The notes: generated by a model from the letters alone, not told the origin. Counted from the stretch's first letter, positions 29,955 to 38,379 are shown. The stretch: DNA of 39,709 nucleotides from Allofournierella_A excrementavium (GCA_019120375.1 DWVE01000012.1:1-39709), one strand, 5' to 3'. Translations and numbers: made by a program.

Positions 29955-29984
29955 GCGGTTGAAAAAATTTCTGCGCCGGGAGCG

Positions 29985-30017
29985 CAAAAAAAGGCCGCAG
30001 GATGACCTGCGGCCTTT
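29985..30017 (-). terminator. Terminator of the ABC exporter operon
   Basis: On the minus strand GGCCGCAGG and CCTGCGGCC pair around a four-base loop and are followed by T7. It is 27 bases after the stop at 30044. The sequence closely matches the hairpin at 26508-26527. Confidence 0.88.
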
Positions 30018-30043
30018 CGGTGTTTTGCAAGCCCGGGTGCGCC

Positions 30044-31861
30044 TCACATCCTTTGCAGCTGCTCCTGCTCGAACTGCCGGCGGTAGAGGTCGCGGTAATA
30101 GCCTTTTTTGCGGATGAGCTCGTCGTGGGTGCCCTGTTCCACGATGGCGCCGTCCCGCACCACCAGGATGAGGTCGGCGCGGCGGATGGTGGACAGGCGG
30201 TGGGCGATGAGGAAGGAGGTGCGGCCCTTGAGCAGAAGCTCCGTCGCCTCCTGGATGAGGCGCTCGGTCTTGGTGTCGATGGAGCTGGTGGCCTCGTCCA
30301 GCACGAAGATGCGCGGGTCCGCCAGCACGGCCCGGGCGAAGGAGATGAGCTGCTTTTCTCCGGTGGAAAGGCGGTCGCCGCCCTCGCCCACGTCGCTGGC
30401 GTAGCCCTTTTCCAGCTTCATGGCCACCTGGTCCGCCGAGACGGCCTTTGCCGCCGCGATGACCTCCTCGTCGCTGGCGTCCAGGCGGCCGTAGCGGATG
30501 TTCTCCATCACGGTGCCGGAAAAAAGGTGCGGACTTTGCAGCACATAGCCGATGCTGCTGTGCAGCCAGAGCTGGCTGCGCTCGCGGTAGTCCTTTCCGT
30601 CGATGAGCACCTGGCCGGAGGTGGGTTCGAAGAAGCGGCAGGCCAGGTTGACCAGGGTGCTTTTGCCCGCGCCCGTCTCGCCCACGATGGCGATGGTGGA
30701 GCCGGCGGGTATCTTCAGATTGAAGTGGGAGAGCACGTTCTCGCTGCCGTCCGGGTAGCGGAAGGAGACGTCCCGGAACTCGATGTCGCCCCGGATGGGC
30801 TCCCAGTTTTCCCGCTTCGGCTCAAAGACGGTGCCGTATTTTTCGATGACTTCGGGCGTGTCGGTGATGAGGGGCTGCTCTTCCAGCAGGCCCATCACCC
30901 GCTCGATGTTCGCCTGCAGGGCCAGGATGTCCGCGATGTTGCGGGCGATCTGCTGGATGGGCTCGAAGATGCCCACCGCGTAGGAGGTGAAGGCCGACAG
31001 CGTTCCGATGAGCATCAGGTGCTCCAGCGCCAGCGCGCCGCCCCGGGCCAGCACGATGGCCGTGGTCAGCGAGCTGAAAAACATCACCAGCGGGATGTAG
31101 ACCGCCGAGAGCCGCGCCGCCCGCACCGACGACAGGCGCATGTCCTGGGTCACCGCCTCAAACTCGCGGCTGTTCTGCTCCTCGATGACCAGGGTCTTGG
31201 AGGTGCGCGCGCCCATGATGCCCTCGTTGTAGGCGCTGGTGATGCGGGAGTTCATCTTGCGCACCCGGCGGTTCCAGCGCAGGATGCGGTCCTGGAACCA
31301 GGCGGTGAGCAGCGCCATCACCGGCACGATGAGGATGACCGCCGCCGCGAGGCCGGGGTCCAGCGCGAACATGATGGCAAACACGCCCAGCACGTATAAT
31401 ACAGCCCACAGAACGTCCACCATGTTCCAGGCGATGATGGCGGCGATGCGGTTGGTGTCGCTCATGATGCGGGAAAGCAGATAGCCCACGGGGGTGACAT
31501 TATAATAAGAGAGGGAGAGGGTCTGCAGGTGCACGAAGCAGGCGCGCTTCATGTCGCGGCCCAGCTGCATCTCGATGCGCATGGACCGCCGGGTGAAGAG
31601 GATGACCGCCAGCGCCTGCAGGCCGATGACGCAGCCGTAGAAGAGGGCGAAGCCCGGCAGGCCGGCAACATCCCCCGTCTCGATGAATTCGTCGATGGCG
31701 TACCGCTGGAACAGCGGCAGGGCGATGTCGATGACGGCGCAAAAGACGTTCAGCACCAGCACCACGGCCACCAGGCCCCGGTAGGGCCGCAGGAAGGGCA
31801 GCAGCTTTTTCCAGGAGCGGATGTCGAAGGATCTTGTGTATTCCTGTTCGTCAAACCCCAT
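30044..31861 (-). CDS. ABC exporter half-transporter, second subunit (consensus ATP site)
   Basis: A 605-residue exporter half with a six-helix membrane domain (residues about 20-320) and a C-terminal ATPase. Walker A is GETGAGKST; the signature is LSTGEKQL, deviating from LSGGQ; Walker B VLDEATSSID keeps the catalytic glutamate; the H-loop is AHRLST. The ATG at 31861 overlaps the upstream half-transporter by 11 bases. Together they fit a heterodimeric multidrug-type exporter of the BmrCD/LmrCD kind, where one subunit has a degenerate site. The operon is preceded by a leader peptide and attenuator. The transported compounds are unknown. Confidence 0.92.
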   Translation of the reverse strand: MGFDEQEYTRSFDIRSWKKLLPFLRPYRGLVAVVLVLNVFCAVIDIALPLFQRYAIDEFIETGDVAGLPGFALFYGCVIGLQALAVILFTRRSMRIEMQLGRDMKRACFVHLQTLSLSYYNVTPVGYLLSRIMSDTNRIAAIIAWNMVDVLWAVLYVLGVFAIMFALDPGLAAAVILIVPVMALLTAWFQDRILRWNRRVRKMNSRITSAYNEGIMGARTSKTLVIEEQNSREFEAVTQDMRLSSVRAARLSAVYIPLVMFFSSLTTAIVLARGGALALEHLMLIGTLSAFTSYAVGIFEPIQQIARNIADILALQANIERVMGLLEEQPLITDTPEVIEKYGTVFEPKRENWEPIRGDIEFRDVSFRYPDGSENVLSHFNLKIPAGSTIAIVGETGAGKSTLVNLACRFFEPTSGQVLIDGKDYRERSQLWLHSSIGYVLQSPHLFSGTVMENIRYGRLDASDEEVIAAAKAVSADQVAMKLEKGYASDVGEGGDRLSTGEKQLISFARAVLADPRIFVLDEATSSIDTKTERLIQEATELLLKGRTSFLIAHRLSTIRRADLILVVRDGAIVEQGTHDELIRKKGYYRDLYRRQFEQEQLQRM

Positions 31862-33680
31862 GGCTCTCCCCTCCTTCCTCCGAAAACAGAAGGTCCCGGT
31901 CCTCCCCGGTCATCTGCAGGTCGTAAATTTCGCGGTAAAGGCCGTTTTTCGCCATCAGTTCCTCGTGGCTGCCCAGCTCCGCCACCCTTCCCTCCTGCAG
32001 CACCAGGATGAGGTCCGCCTGCATGAGGGTGGTGATGCGGTGGGAGATGAGGATGACCGTGGCCGCGCCCTTGGCCTGATGGAGCGAGGCGCGAATCTGC
32101 GCGTCGGTCTCCGCGTCCACGGCGGAGAGGGAGTCGTCAAAAATGAGGATGGGCGCGTCCTGCATCAGGGTGCGCGCAATGGCCACCCGCTGCTTCTGCC
32201 CGCCCGAGAGGGTCACGCCCCGCTCGCCCACCACGGTGTCGTAGCCGTCGGCAAAGTCCAGGATGGCCTCGTCCACGTGGGCCGTGCCGGCGTGGCGGCG
32301 CACCTCTTCCATGGAGGCGCCGGGGCGCACCGCGGCGATGTTCTCCCGGATGGTGCGGGAGAAGAGGAAGGGCTCCTGCAGCACGATGCCGATGTTCCGC
32401 CGCAGCCAGGGGCGGCTGATGTCCTGAATGTCCACGCCGCCCACGGTGATGCGCCCGCACCCCGGAGGCAGGTCATAAAGCCGGTCCAGCAGGTGCATCA
32501 TGGTGGATTTGCCGCTGCCCGTGGCCCCCAGCACCGCAAAGGTCCTGCCGGCGGGGATGGTGAAGCTCACGTCCCGCAGCACCGGCTGCCCGCCGTAGGC
32601 GAAGGAGACGTGCTCGAACACGATGTCCCTGTCCATGGGCGGGGTCTGGGCGCCCGCCGGCTCCTGCTCCGGCCGGGAATTCAGGATGTAGGCCAGCCGC
32701 TCGATGGACACGCCCGCCTTGCTCATCTCCGAGAGGATGCGCCCGAGGCCGCGCACCGGCCAGACCAGCGACTGATTATAGGACACGAAGGCCAGAAACT
32801 CGCCCAGGGTGATGGCCCCGTTCACCGTCTGCACCACGCCCACCGAGATGACGGTGAGGATCTGCAGGCCGGTGATGAAGTCGCCCACGCCCCAGTAGGC
32901 GCTGAGCAGCCGTCCCAGGCGGATCCACAGCGAGGAGAACCGCTCGTTCTTTTTGTCAAAGCGCTCCACCTCAAAGGCCTCCCGGCCGAAGGCGCGCACC
33001 ACCCGCACGCCCGCCAGATTTTCCTGCACCGTGGCGGACAGTTCGCCCTCGGCCTCGTCCGCCGTCAAGAAGCGCCGCGCGATTTTCGAATAGAAAAGCA
33101 CCGAGTAGAGCAGGATGACCGGCAGAAAGCCCGCGGCGATGAGGGTCATTTTTCCGTTCATGGAAAGCATCACCGCCAGCGAGAAGCCCACCAGAAAGAC
33201 GACCCGGAACACCTCCAGCAGCTGGTTGGTGACGAAGTTGCGCACCACCTCCACGTCGGAGGTGCAGCGCTGGATGATCTCGCCGGTGCTGTGGCGCACA
33301 TGCCAGGCGTAGGGCAGGCGCTGGATGTGGCGGTAGAGTTCGTCCCGCAGGGACTTGACAAAGTTCTCGGAGGCGTTTGCCGTGCCCATGCGGCTGCCGT
33401 AGGTGCAAAGGCCGGCCAGCACCGCCACCGCCAGCAGAAAGCCCGCCGCCGCCAGCAGCTGGGTCATGGGCCCGGCGGCCAGCAGCGCCGGGGGCGCAAG
33501 GGCCGTTACCACCTTGGGCAGCGGCTCTCCGCCCAGGATGGAGTCCACCGCCACCCGCACCACCTGAGGCGTGAGCGAAGAGAGCACCGTGTTGCCCATG
33601 GAAAACGCCAGCGTTAGCGCGAAGAGCCACAGATACGGCCGCAAAAAGCGCCAGATGAGCGCCCGTTTCGTTCGTTTCAA
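31851..33680 (-). CDS. ABC exporter half-transporter, first subunit (degenerate ATP site)
   Basis: A 609-residue half-transporter with six helices, then an ATPase domain: Walker A GATGSGKST, signature LSGGQKQR, Walker B ILIFDDSLSAVD. Aspartate replaces the usual catalytic glutamate, the mark of the degenerate site of heterodimeric exporters. I chose the TTG at 33680 because GGGAGGG lies seven bases upstream and the protein then starts K-R-T-K-R-A-L-I-W; no ATG or GTG is available before the first helix. The longer frame runs through the attenuator. The TTG start and the leader imply tight control. Confidence 0.9.
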   Translation of the reverse strand: MKRTKRALIWRFLRPYLWLFALTLAFSMGNTVLSSLTPQVVRVAVDSILGGEPLPKVVTALAPPALLAAGPMTQLLAAAGFLLAVAVLAGLCTYGSRMGTANASENFVKSLRDELYRHIQRLPYAWHVRHSTGEIIQRCTSDVEVVRNFVTNQLLEVFRVVFLVGFSLAVMLSMNGKMTLIAAGFLPVILLYSVLFYSKIARRFLTADEAEGELSATVQENLAGVRVVRAFGREAFEVERFDKKNERFSSLWIRLGRLLSAYWGVGDFITGLQILTVISVGVVQTVNGAITLGEFLAFVSYNQSLVWPVRGLGRILSEMSKAGVSIERLAYILNSRPEQEPAGAQTPPMDRDIVFEHVSFAYGGQPVLRDVSFTIPAGRTFAVLGATGSGKSTMMHLLDRLYDLPPGCGRITVGGVDIQDISRPWLRRNIGIVLQEPFLFSRTIRENIAAVRPGASMEEVRRHAGTAHVDEAILDFADGYDTVVGERGVTLSGGQKQRVAIARTLMQDAPILIFDDSLSAVDAETDAQIRASLHQAKGAATVILISHRITTLMQADLILVLQEGRVAELGSHEELMAKNGLYREIYDLQMTGEDRDLLFSEEGGESHGV

Positions 33681-33700
33681 ACCGTTCCCTCCCTTTTCCC

Positions 33701-33735
33701 AAAGAAAAACGCCCCCGGCCCAAAAGCCGGAGGCG
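33701..33735 (-). terminator. Attenuator terminator of the ABC exporter operon
   Basis: On the minus strand CGCCTCCGGC (33735-33726) and GCCGGGGGCG (33719-33710) pair with one G-U, followed by TTTTTCTTT. It lies between the leader ORF and the exporter ribosome site. Its 5' arm and loop also pair perfectly with part of the leader ORF (33799-33808). Confidence 0.8.
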
Positions 33736-33763
33736 CTGCGTTCATCCCGCAAAAGCCTGCCCC

Positions 33764-33847
33764 TCACGCAGGGCAGGGCGAAGGCGCGGACAGTCCGTTC
33801 CGGCTTTTCAGAGATTTTGCATGTTCACTGAAACGCTTTTCGGTCAT
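33764..33847 (-). CDS. Leader peptide ORF (27 codons) of the ABC exporter operon
   Basis: A 27-residue ORF starting M-T-E-K-R-F-S-E-H-A-K-S and ending P-S-P-C-P-A. It has an excellent ribosome site, AAAGGAGG (33856-33863), eight bases before its ATG, better than that of the exporter genes. Inside it, AAAAGCCGGA (minus strand, 33808-33799) is the exact complement of TCCGGCTTTT in the terminator arm (33731-33722). Its stop codon lies in the loop of a third helix, CCTGCCC / GGGCAGG. A ribosome stalled early would free the antiterminator, so the peptide is probably a sensor of translation inhibitors, as BmrB is for bmrCD in Bacillus subtilis. No similarity to BmrB is claimed. Confidence 0.75.
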   Translation of the reverse strand: MTEKRFSEHAKSLKSRNGLSAPSPCPA

Positions 33848-33890
33848 TCTGCCCGCCTCCTTTCTGCGTATGCACTTTGCTGCAAGGTCC

Positions 33891-33919
33891 ACTATACCCT
33901 GCCCGTTTTGGGTTGTCAA
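33891..33919 (-). promoter_or_regulatory. Promoter of the leader peptide/ABC exporter operon
   Basis: A perfect -35 TTGACA (33914-33919) and -10 TATAGT (33891-33896) are 17 bases apart. The start is near 33884, about 37 bases before the leader ORF and about 200 before the first exporter gene. Confidence 0.88.
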
Positions 33920-34014
33920 GAGGGCCGCCGGGCGCCCCCGGGCCGGGGCGGCGGTTTTCGGCGGTTCGCCGAATTTTGGGCGCCGCTTCCCGGCAAAATA
34001 ACGGTTTGCCGCCC

Positions 34015-34470
34015 TCAGAAAGTGGGGCCGTCCACCTGCACCGTGCCGTCTTCCTTCACGGTGATGGTCATGCCGTCCTGCACGAAGTCCAGAAACTCCT
34101 CGCCCAGGCAGTCGATGACCGGCATCTGAACATCGTCCAGCCAGACGGCGGCCAACACCGAGCCGGCGGCGGCCAGAGAGTCGATGGGGTTGGAGAACAG
34201 CAGGCAGGCCGGCTGACGGTTCATGGAGCAGGCGCAGTAGAGCACCAGCCCGCCGGTGGTGGAGCCGATGGTCTGGGGCAGGCACAGGGCCTTGCCCGCC
34301 ATGGGCTTGCCGTAAAGGTCGGGGTTGTTCTGGTCGCCGCAGGTGGCGGTCTTATCGCCGAACTGCAGGGCCTTTTGGAAGGAGGCCAGGGTGTTCAGTC
34401 CTCCGTGGGAGACGAGGGCGGGTGCGCTCACGCAGCCGGGAGCCACCACGCGTCCGTGGAATTCTTTCAT
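34015..34470 (-). CDS. Aconitase X swivel-domain subunit (DUF126)
   Basis: A 151-residue protein of the DUF126 family, the small subunit of aconitase X. It starts MKEFHGRVVAPGCVSAPALV, the typical G-x-x-V-x-P-G-x-x-x-x-x-x-L-V pattern. Later it has TTGGLVLYCACSMNRQPACL and ends with the strand pair MTITVKEDGTVQVDG. The ATG at 34470 overlaps the large subunit stop by four bases, and AAAGGAGC precedes it. With the large subunit it should form a dehydratase. In bacteria some AcnX enzymes act on cis-3-hydroxy-L-proline, but the substrate here is open. Confidence 0.88.
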   Translation of the reverse strand: MKEFHGRVVAPGCVSAPALVSHGGLNTLASFQKALQFGDKTATCGDQNNPDLYGKPMAGKALCLPQTIGSTTGGLVLYCACSMNRQPACLLFSNPIDSLAAAGSVLAAVWLDDVQMPVIDCLGEEFLDFVQDGMTITVKEDGTVQVDGPTF

Positions 34471-35747
34471 TTGCCTGCCGCTCCTTTCGTGATGATGTCC
34501 AGGATTTCCGCCTCGGTGTAGTAGCGGGCGGTGGTGTAGGTGCGCAGCTTGTTGGAGCAGGTGATGACCGGCATGGGCCCGCACAGGGGGTTGTTCATGT
34601 ACATCAGCGGGCAGATGCAGGAGAGGATGGCCCCGGTGGCCGCAAAGCGGGCGGCGTACCCGGTGGCCTCAAAGGCCTTTTTCACGCCGGGGGCGGTGGT
34701 GAACACGGTGGGCACCGCCAGCTTTTTGCGCCCCGCCGCCTTGAGGCCCTCTTCCAGCGCGCTTGTCCAGTCTTTCAGCTGCTGCAAACTCAGGTGGGGG
34801 CAGCCCACGAAGCAGAGCTTGGGCTTTGCGTCGGGGTTTTTCCACACCAGGGGGTAGTTCTCCTTCACCCGGCGCAGCTCCGCGTCGTCGATGACGTACT
34901 CCTTCGCGCCGGGGAGGATGAGGTCTTTGCCCTGCTGCTTTGCCTCGGGGGTGAGGCCGTCGATGTGGTAGAGGCCTACCGCGCCGTTGGAGGCGGTGGC
35001 CGCGCCGAAGTCCTTCAGATAGGCGCAGGCGGCCTCGTTCAGCTCGCTTCCCAGCCAGCGGTCCAGACCCACCACATAGGGCACGTCCTCCATCACCTTC
35101 ATGCCGATGGCGGAGCCCAGCAGCTGGGCCTCTGGCTTTTCGGTGGTCTGGACCTTCACCACCCAGGAGGCCTTGCGGCCCTCGTCGGTGAGCAGGCCGA
35201 AGTAAGGCACGAAGCCGGCGATGGAGCCCATCAGGTCCATGATGCCGGAGTTGCGGTTGCACCGCGCGCCCAGCACCGAGTTTGCGTAGACCACCGCCGA
35301 AGATTCGGCCCAGCTGAGCACCTCGCCCTGGGCGGGGCGGTTGCCCTGCTCATCCAGATAGCAGGCGCAGCTGAAGGCGTCCTCGTCCTTCAGGCCCAGG
35401 GTCTTCAGCTGGCCCTCGTAGAAGCCCTGCTTGCTGTACATGAACTTCTTGAAGACCAGGTTCTGCAAAAAGTTGGCGGGCACCTTGGGGTCCAGGGGCC
35501 GGGGGTCCGCCGAGAACTTCTGGCCGGACACCGCCCCCGCGGCGATGAGCTGGTCCATCAGGTCGTAGACCGGGCCCAAAGCCTTGAGGCCGAAGGAGGT
35601 GACCAGATGGTTGTAGCGGCTGGTGACCGGCACCATCTTCTCGGCCCCGAAAATTTCGCCGTACATGACCAGGGTCTTCATCACCTTGGCCATGGTCTGG
35701 CCCTTTTCGCCGTTCAAAAGGGCCTGCTGTTCCTGTGTCAGTTTCAT
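34467..35747 (-). CDS. Aconitase X catalytic subunit (DUF521)
   Basis: A 426-residue dehydratase-family protein. It begins MKLTQEQQALLNGEKGQTMA, as AcnX large subunits do. Conserved parts include VPVTSRYNHLV, SWAESSAVVYANSVLGARCNRNSG, GCPHLSLQQL and a late cysteine-containing segment, ILSCICPLMYMNNP. Cysteines in the RCNRNSG, GCPH and CIC segments are candidates for the Fe-S cluster. Known relatives are cis-3-hydroxy-L-proline dehydratase and archaeal phosphomevalonate dehydratase. GGGAGG lies upstream of the ATG at 35747, 13 bases after the reductase gene. Coupling to a flavin ene-reductase suggests dehydration followed by reduction of the double bond. Confidence 0.9.
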   Translation of the reverse strand: MKLTQEQQALLNGEKGQTMAKVMKTLVMYGEIFGAEKMVPVTSRYNHLVTSFGLKALGPVYDLMDQLIAAGAVSGQKFSADPRPLDPKVPANFLQNLVFKKFMYSKQGFYEGQLKTLGLKDEDAFSCACYLDEQGNRPAQGEVLSWAESSAVVYANSVLGARCNRNSGIMDLMGSIAGFVPYFGLLTDEGRKASWVVKVQTTEKPEAQLLGSAIGMKVMEDVPYVVGLDRWLGSELNEAACAYLKDFGAATASNGAVGLYHIDGLTPEAKQQGKDLILPGAKEYVIDDAELRRVKENYPLVWKNPDAKPKLCFVGCPHLSLQQLKDWTSALEEGLKAAGRKKLAVPTVFTTAPGVKKAFEATGYAARFAATGAILSCICPLMYMNNPLCGPMPVITCSNKLRTYTTARYYTEAEILDIITKGAAGK

Positions 35748-35760
35748 GTTCGTTCCTCCC

Positions 35761-37818
35761 TCACAGCTTCATGGCCACGTCCCAGGCGCGCCAGATGACG
35801 GTGCGCAGGTTGCCCACCCTGGCGGCGTCGCCCACGATGTGCACGTGCCGGCGCTTGGCCGCCAGCGGCGCGGGGCGGTAGCCCGCCGACAGGATGACGG
35901 AATCCGCCGGGATGTCCTGCTTTTCGCCGTTTTTGCCGGTGACGGTCACGCCGTTTTCCCGAATTTCGGCCACGGTGCTCTCCAGATGCACCGGCACCTG
36001 GTTGGTGCGGAAGAAGTCCCGCAGGTAGCTGGCGTTGGCAAGGCACACGCCGGCCACGGCGATGAGGTCGTTCTTCATCTCCACGACCACCGGCTCCTTG
36101 CCCTGGAGGTAGAGGTCATAGGCAATTTCGCAGCCGGTGAGGCCGCCGCCCACGATGACCACCTTCTGCCCCACGGGTCTGCGGCCCAGCAGGTAGTCCA
36201 CCGCCTCCACGGCCTTGTCCGCGCCGGGCACCGGCAGCTGCACCGGCACCGAGCCGGTGGCCACAACCACCTCGTCGGCGTGCAGGGAGGCGATGTCCTT
36301 CACCTCGGTGTTCATGCGCAGGGTCAGGCCGGGGCAGTTTGCCACCTCCCGGGCGTACCAGGCCAGCAGCTGGCGGTCCTTCTCCTTGAAGGAGGGGGCG
36401 GCGGCGGCGTTGAACACGCCGCCCAACTCGCCGCTCTTTTCATAGAGGGTGACGCTGTGGCCCCGCTTGGCGCAGACCAGCGCGGTCTCCATGCCGCCGA
36501 TGCCGCCGCCGATGACCGCGATTTTCCTGGGGCGGGCGGCGGGCTGGATGCGGTATTTGCGGGACTGCATGGTGCGGGGGTCCAGCGCGCAGCGGGACAT
36601 GCCCCGGGTGTCCGGCAGGGACTGGGCGTTGGCGTGGCCCTTGAAGTGGGAAAGGTTGAAGCAGCCGTTGTGACAGCAGATGCAGGGGCGCACCTCTTCC
36701 AGCCGGTCCTCCAGCAGCTTGGTGACCCACGCGCCGTCCGCCAGAAACTGCCGCGCCACGCCCATGGCGTCGATGCGGCCCGCCTCGATGGCACGGGCGG
36801 CGTCCTCCGGCTCCATGCGGCCGGCGCACACCACCGGGATGTCCACCGCCTCACGGATGGCGGCCACGTCCTCCAGGTTGCAGTTCAGCGGCATGTACAT
36901 GGGCGGATGGGACCAGTACCAGGAGTCGTAGGTGCCGTTGTCCGCGTCCAGCATGTCGTAGCCCGCGTCCTGCAGGTACTTTGCGGCCAGACGGCCTTCC
37001 TCCAGGTCGCGGCCGATCTCCTCGTACTCCTCGCCGGGCATCGCGCCGTAGCAGAAGTCCTTCACCTTGGAGACGGCGCTGTAACGGATGGAGACGGGAT
37101 ACTCCTGGCCGCAGACGCCCTTGATGGCCTTGACGATGTCCACGGCGAAGCGATAGCGGTTCTCAAAGCTGCCGCCGTAGTTGTCGGTGCGGTGGTTGGT
37201 GTACTTCAAGGCGAACTGGTCCAGCAGATAGCCCTCGTGTACCGCGTGCACCTCCACGCCGTCCACGCCGGCCTCCTTGCAGAGGGCCGCCGTTTTGGCA
37301 AAGGCCTCAATAATTTCCTCGATCTGGGCCAGGGTCATCTCAGGGCAGGTGACCCCCTCGGCCCAGCGGGAGGGCAGCGGGCTGGGGCTGGCCAGCTGAT
37401 AGTCGGTGTCCAGGATGGGCTTTGCCAGCACCTTCAGCACCGGGTTTTTGTGGATGGGCAGCACCTCGTCGGAGATGCCCCAGGCCCGGCCCATGCCCGC
37501 GGTGAGCTGCACGAACAGCTTCGCGCCGGTGGCATGTATCTCCTCCATGAAGTCCTTCAGCTGGCGGAACATCTTCTTGTTCTGGTAGAGCCAGCGGCCG
37601 CCCAGGGTGTCCCGGATGGGGGCGATGCCGGGGATGATGAGGCCCACGTTGTTCTTCGCCCGCTCCAGAAAGAAGTTGGCGGCCTCCTTGTCAAAGTGGT
37701 TGGGCTCCATCCAGCCAAAGAGGGAGGTGCCGCCCATGGGGCACAGGACGATGCGGTTCTTTATCTCCACATTGCCGATCTTCCAGGGGGTGAACAGGGC
37801 TTCGTAGCGTTCGTTCAT
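35761..37818 (-). CDS. Old Yellow Enzyme-like NADH:flavin / 2,4-dienoyl-CoA reductase-type protein
   Basis: A 685-residue multidomain redox enzyme. Residues about 5-340 are an FMN TIM barrel, with LCPMGGTSLF near the start and HAVHEGYLLDQFALKYTNHR then YGGSFENRYRF near 190-220. A 4Fe-4S site follows near 378-398 (CICCHNGC then SRCALDPR). The C-terminal half has FAD (AVIGGGIGGMETALVCAKRG, near 433) and NAD(P) (VIVGGGLTGCEIAYDLYL, near 558) motifs. This is the FadH / trimethylamine dehydrogenase / BaiCD-BaiH type layout. It likely reduces an activated C=C bond. The ATG at 37818 has GAAAGGAG upstream. It lies between the MarR gene (27 bases) and the AcnX genes. Confidence 0.9.
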   Translation of the reverse strand: MNERYEALFTPWKIGNVEIKNRIVLCPMGGTSLFGWMEPNHFDKEAANFFLERAKNNVGLIIPGIAPIRDTLGGRWLYQNKKMFRQLKDFMEEIHATGAKLFVQLTAGMGRAWGISDEVLPIHKNPVLKVLAKPILDTDYQLASPSPLPSRWAEGVTCPEMTLAQIEEIIEAFAKTAALCKEAGVDGVEVHAVHEGYLLDQFALKYTNHRTDNYGGSFENRYRFAVDIVKAIKGVCGQEYPVSIRYSAVSKVKDFCYGAMPGEEYEEIGRDLEEGRLAAKYLQDAGYDMLDADNGTYDSWYWSHPPMYMPLNCNLEDVAAIREAVDIPVVCAGRMEPEDAARAIEAGRIDAMGVARQFLADGAWVTKLLEDRLEEVRPCICCHNGCFNLSHFKGHANAQSLPDTRGMSRCALDPRTMQSRKYRIQPAARPRKIAVIGGGIGGMETALVCAKRGHSVTLYEKSGELGGVFNAAAAPSFKEKDRQLLAWYAREVANCPGLTLRMNTEVKDIASLHADEVVVATGSVPVQLPVPGADKAVEAVDYLLGRRPVGQKVVIVGGGLTGCEIAYDLYLQGKEPVVVEMKNDLIAVAGVCLANASYLRDFFRTNQVPVHLESTVAEIRENGVTVTGKNGEKQDIPADSVILSAGYRPAPLAAKRRHVHIVGDAARVGNLRTVIWRAWDVAMKL

Positions 37819-37845
37819 GCCTTTGTCTCCTTTCAGTCTTGCCGC

Positions 37846-38298
37846 TTATTCGGGGATGCCTTCTTTGGTGAGCACCCGGAGGTTGCCGATGATGGAATCC
37901 AGCGCGCCGTAAAAAGCCTCCCGCTGGGCGTCGGTCAGGTCCTTGCCGGCCACCTCCACCGCCCGGCCCGCCCGCCGGCGCACGTGCTCCGCCGCCTGCC
38001 GGCCCGCCTCGGTGAGGTGGATGGTGCCGCCGTAGCCGCTCTTGTGGGGGCCCTCCTTGCGCACCAGGCCCTTCTCTTCCAGAATGGCCAGCATGCGGGA
38101 TGCGTCGGACTTGTCCTTCGCGCACTGTTCGCACAGCTCCGGCACCGTGATACCCTGGGGGTAGCGCCCGATGATGACCAGATAGGTGGCGTGGGCTCCC
38201 TTCAGGCCGTAGGCCTTCATCTCCTCCCCTGCCAGCTTGTGCCAGCAGCGGTTTATCTCCGCAATGGCCACCGAAAACCGCTCGAACCGTTCCACCAT
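37846..38298 (-). CDS. MarR-family regulator of the OYE/AcnX operon
   Basis: A 150-residue winged-helix regulator. ITVPELCEQCAKDKSDASRM then LAILEEKGLVRK is the DNA-binding helix pair, followed by the wing GYGGTIHLTEAG. Three cysteines, one in the first helix region and two in ELCEQCAKD, could give redox sensitivity. The ATG at 38298 follows AAGGAGG by 11 bases. It is the first gene of the operon. Two similar operator-like sites flank its promoter, so it probably represses the operon until a phenolic or other acid ligand binds; the ligand is unknown. Confidence 0.9.
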   Translation of the reverse strand: MVERFERFSVAIAEINRCWHKLAGEEMKAYGLKGAHATYLVIIGRYPQGITVPELCEQCAKDKSDASRMLAILEEKGLVRKEGPHKSGYGGTIHLTEAGRQAAEHVRRRAGRAVEVAGKDLTDAQREAFYGALDSIIGNLRVLTKEGIPE

Positions 38299-38328
38299 GG
38301 GACCGCTCCCCTCCTTGTTTCAAAGAAA

Positions 38329-38379
38329 TTGAAAATGCAACTTCTACAGTATAGCCTCGGAATGTTGAATTGTCAACTT
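38329..38379. promoter_or_regulatory. Two operator-like sites around the MarR promoter
   Basis: On the minus strand AAGTTGACAATTCAAC (38379-38364) overlaps the -35, and AAGTTGCATTTTCAA (38343-38329) lies downstream of the -10. Both fit AAGTTG-N5-TCAA, the first being a palindrome of GTTGA/TCAAC. Their placement suits repression by the MarR protein. Confidence 0.6.
38348..38376 (-). promoter_or_regulatory. Promoter of the MarR/OYE/AcnX operon
   Basis: A perfect -35 TTGACA (38371-38376) and -10 TATACT (38348-38353) are 17 bases apart, about 50 bases before the MarR start codon. Confidence 0.88.
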
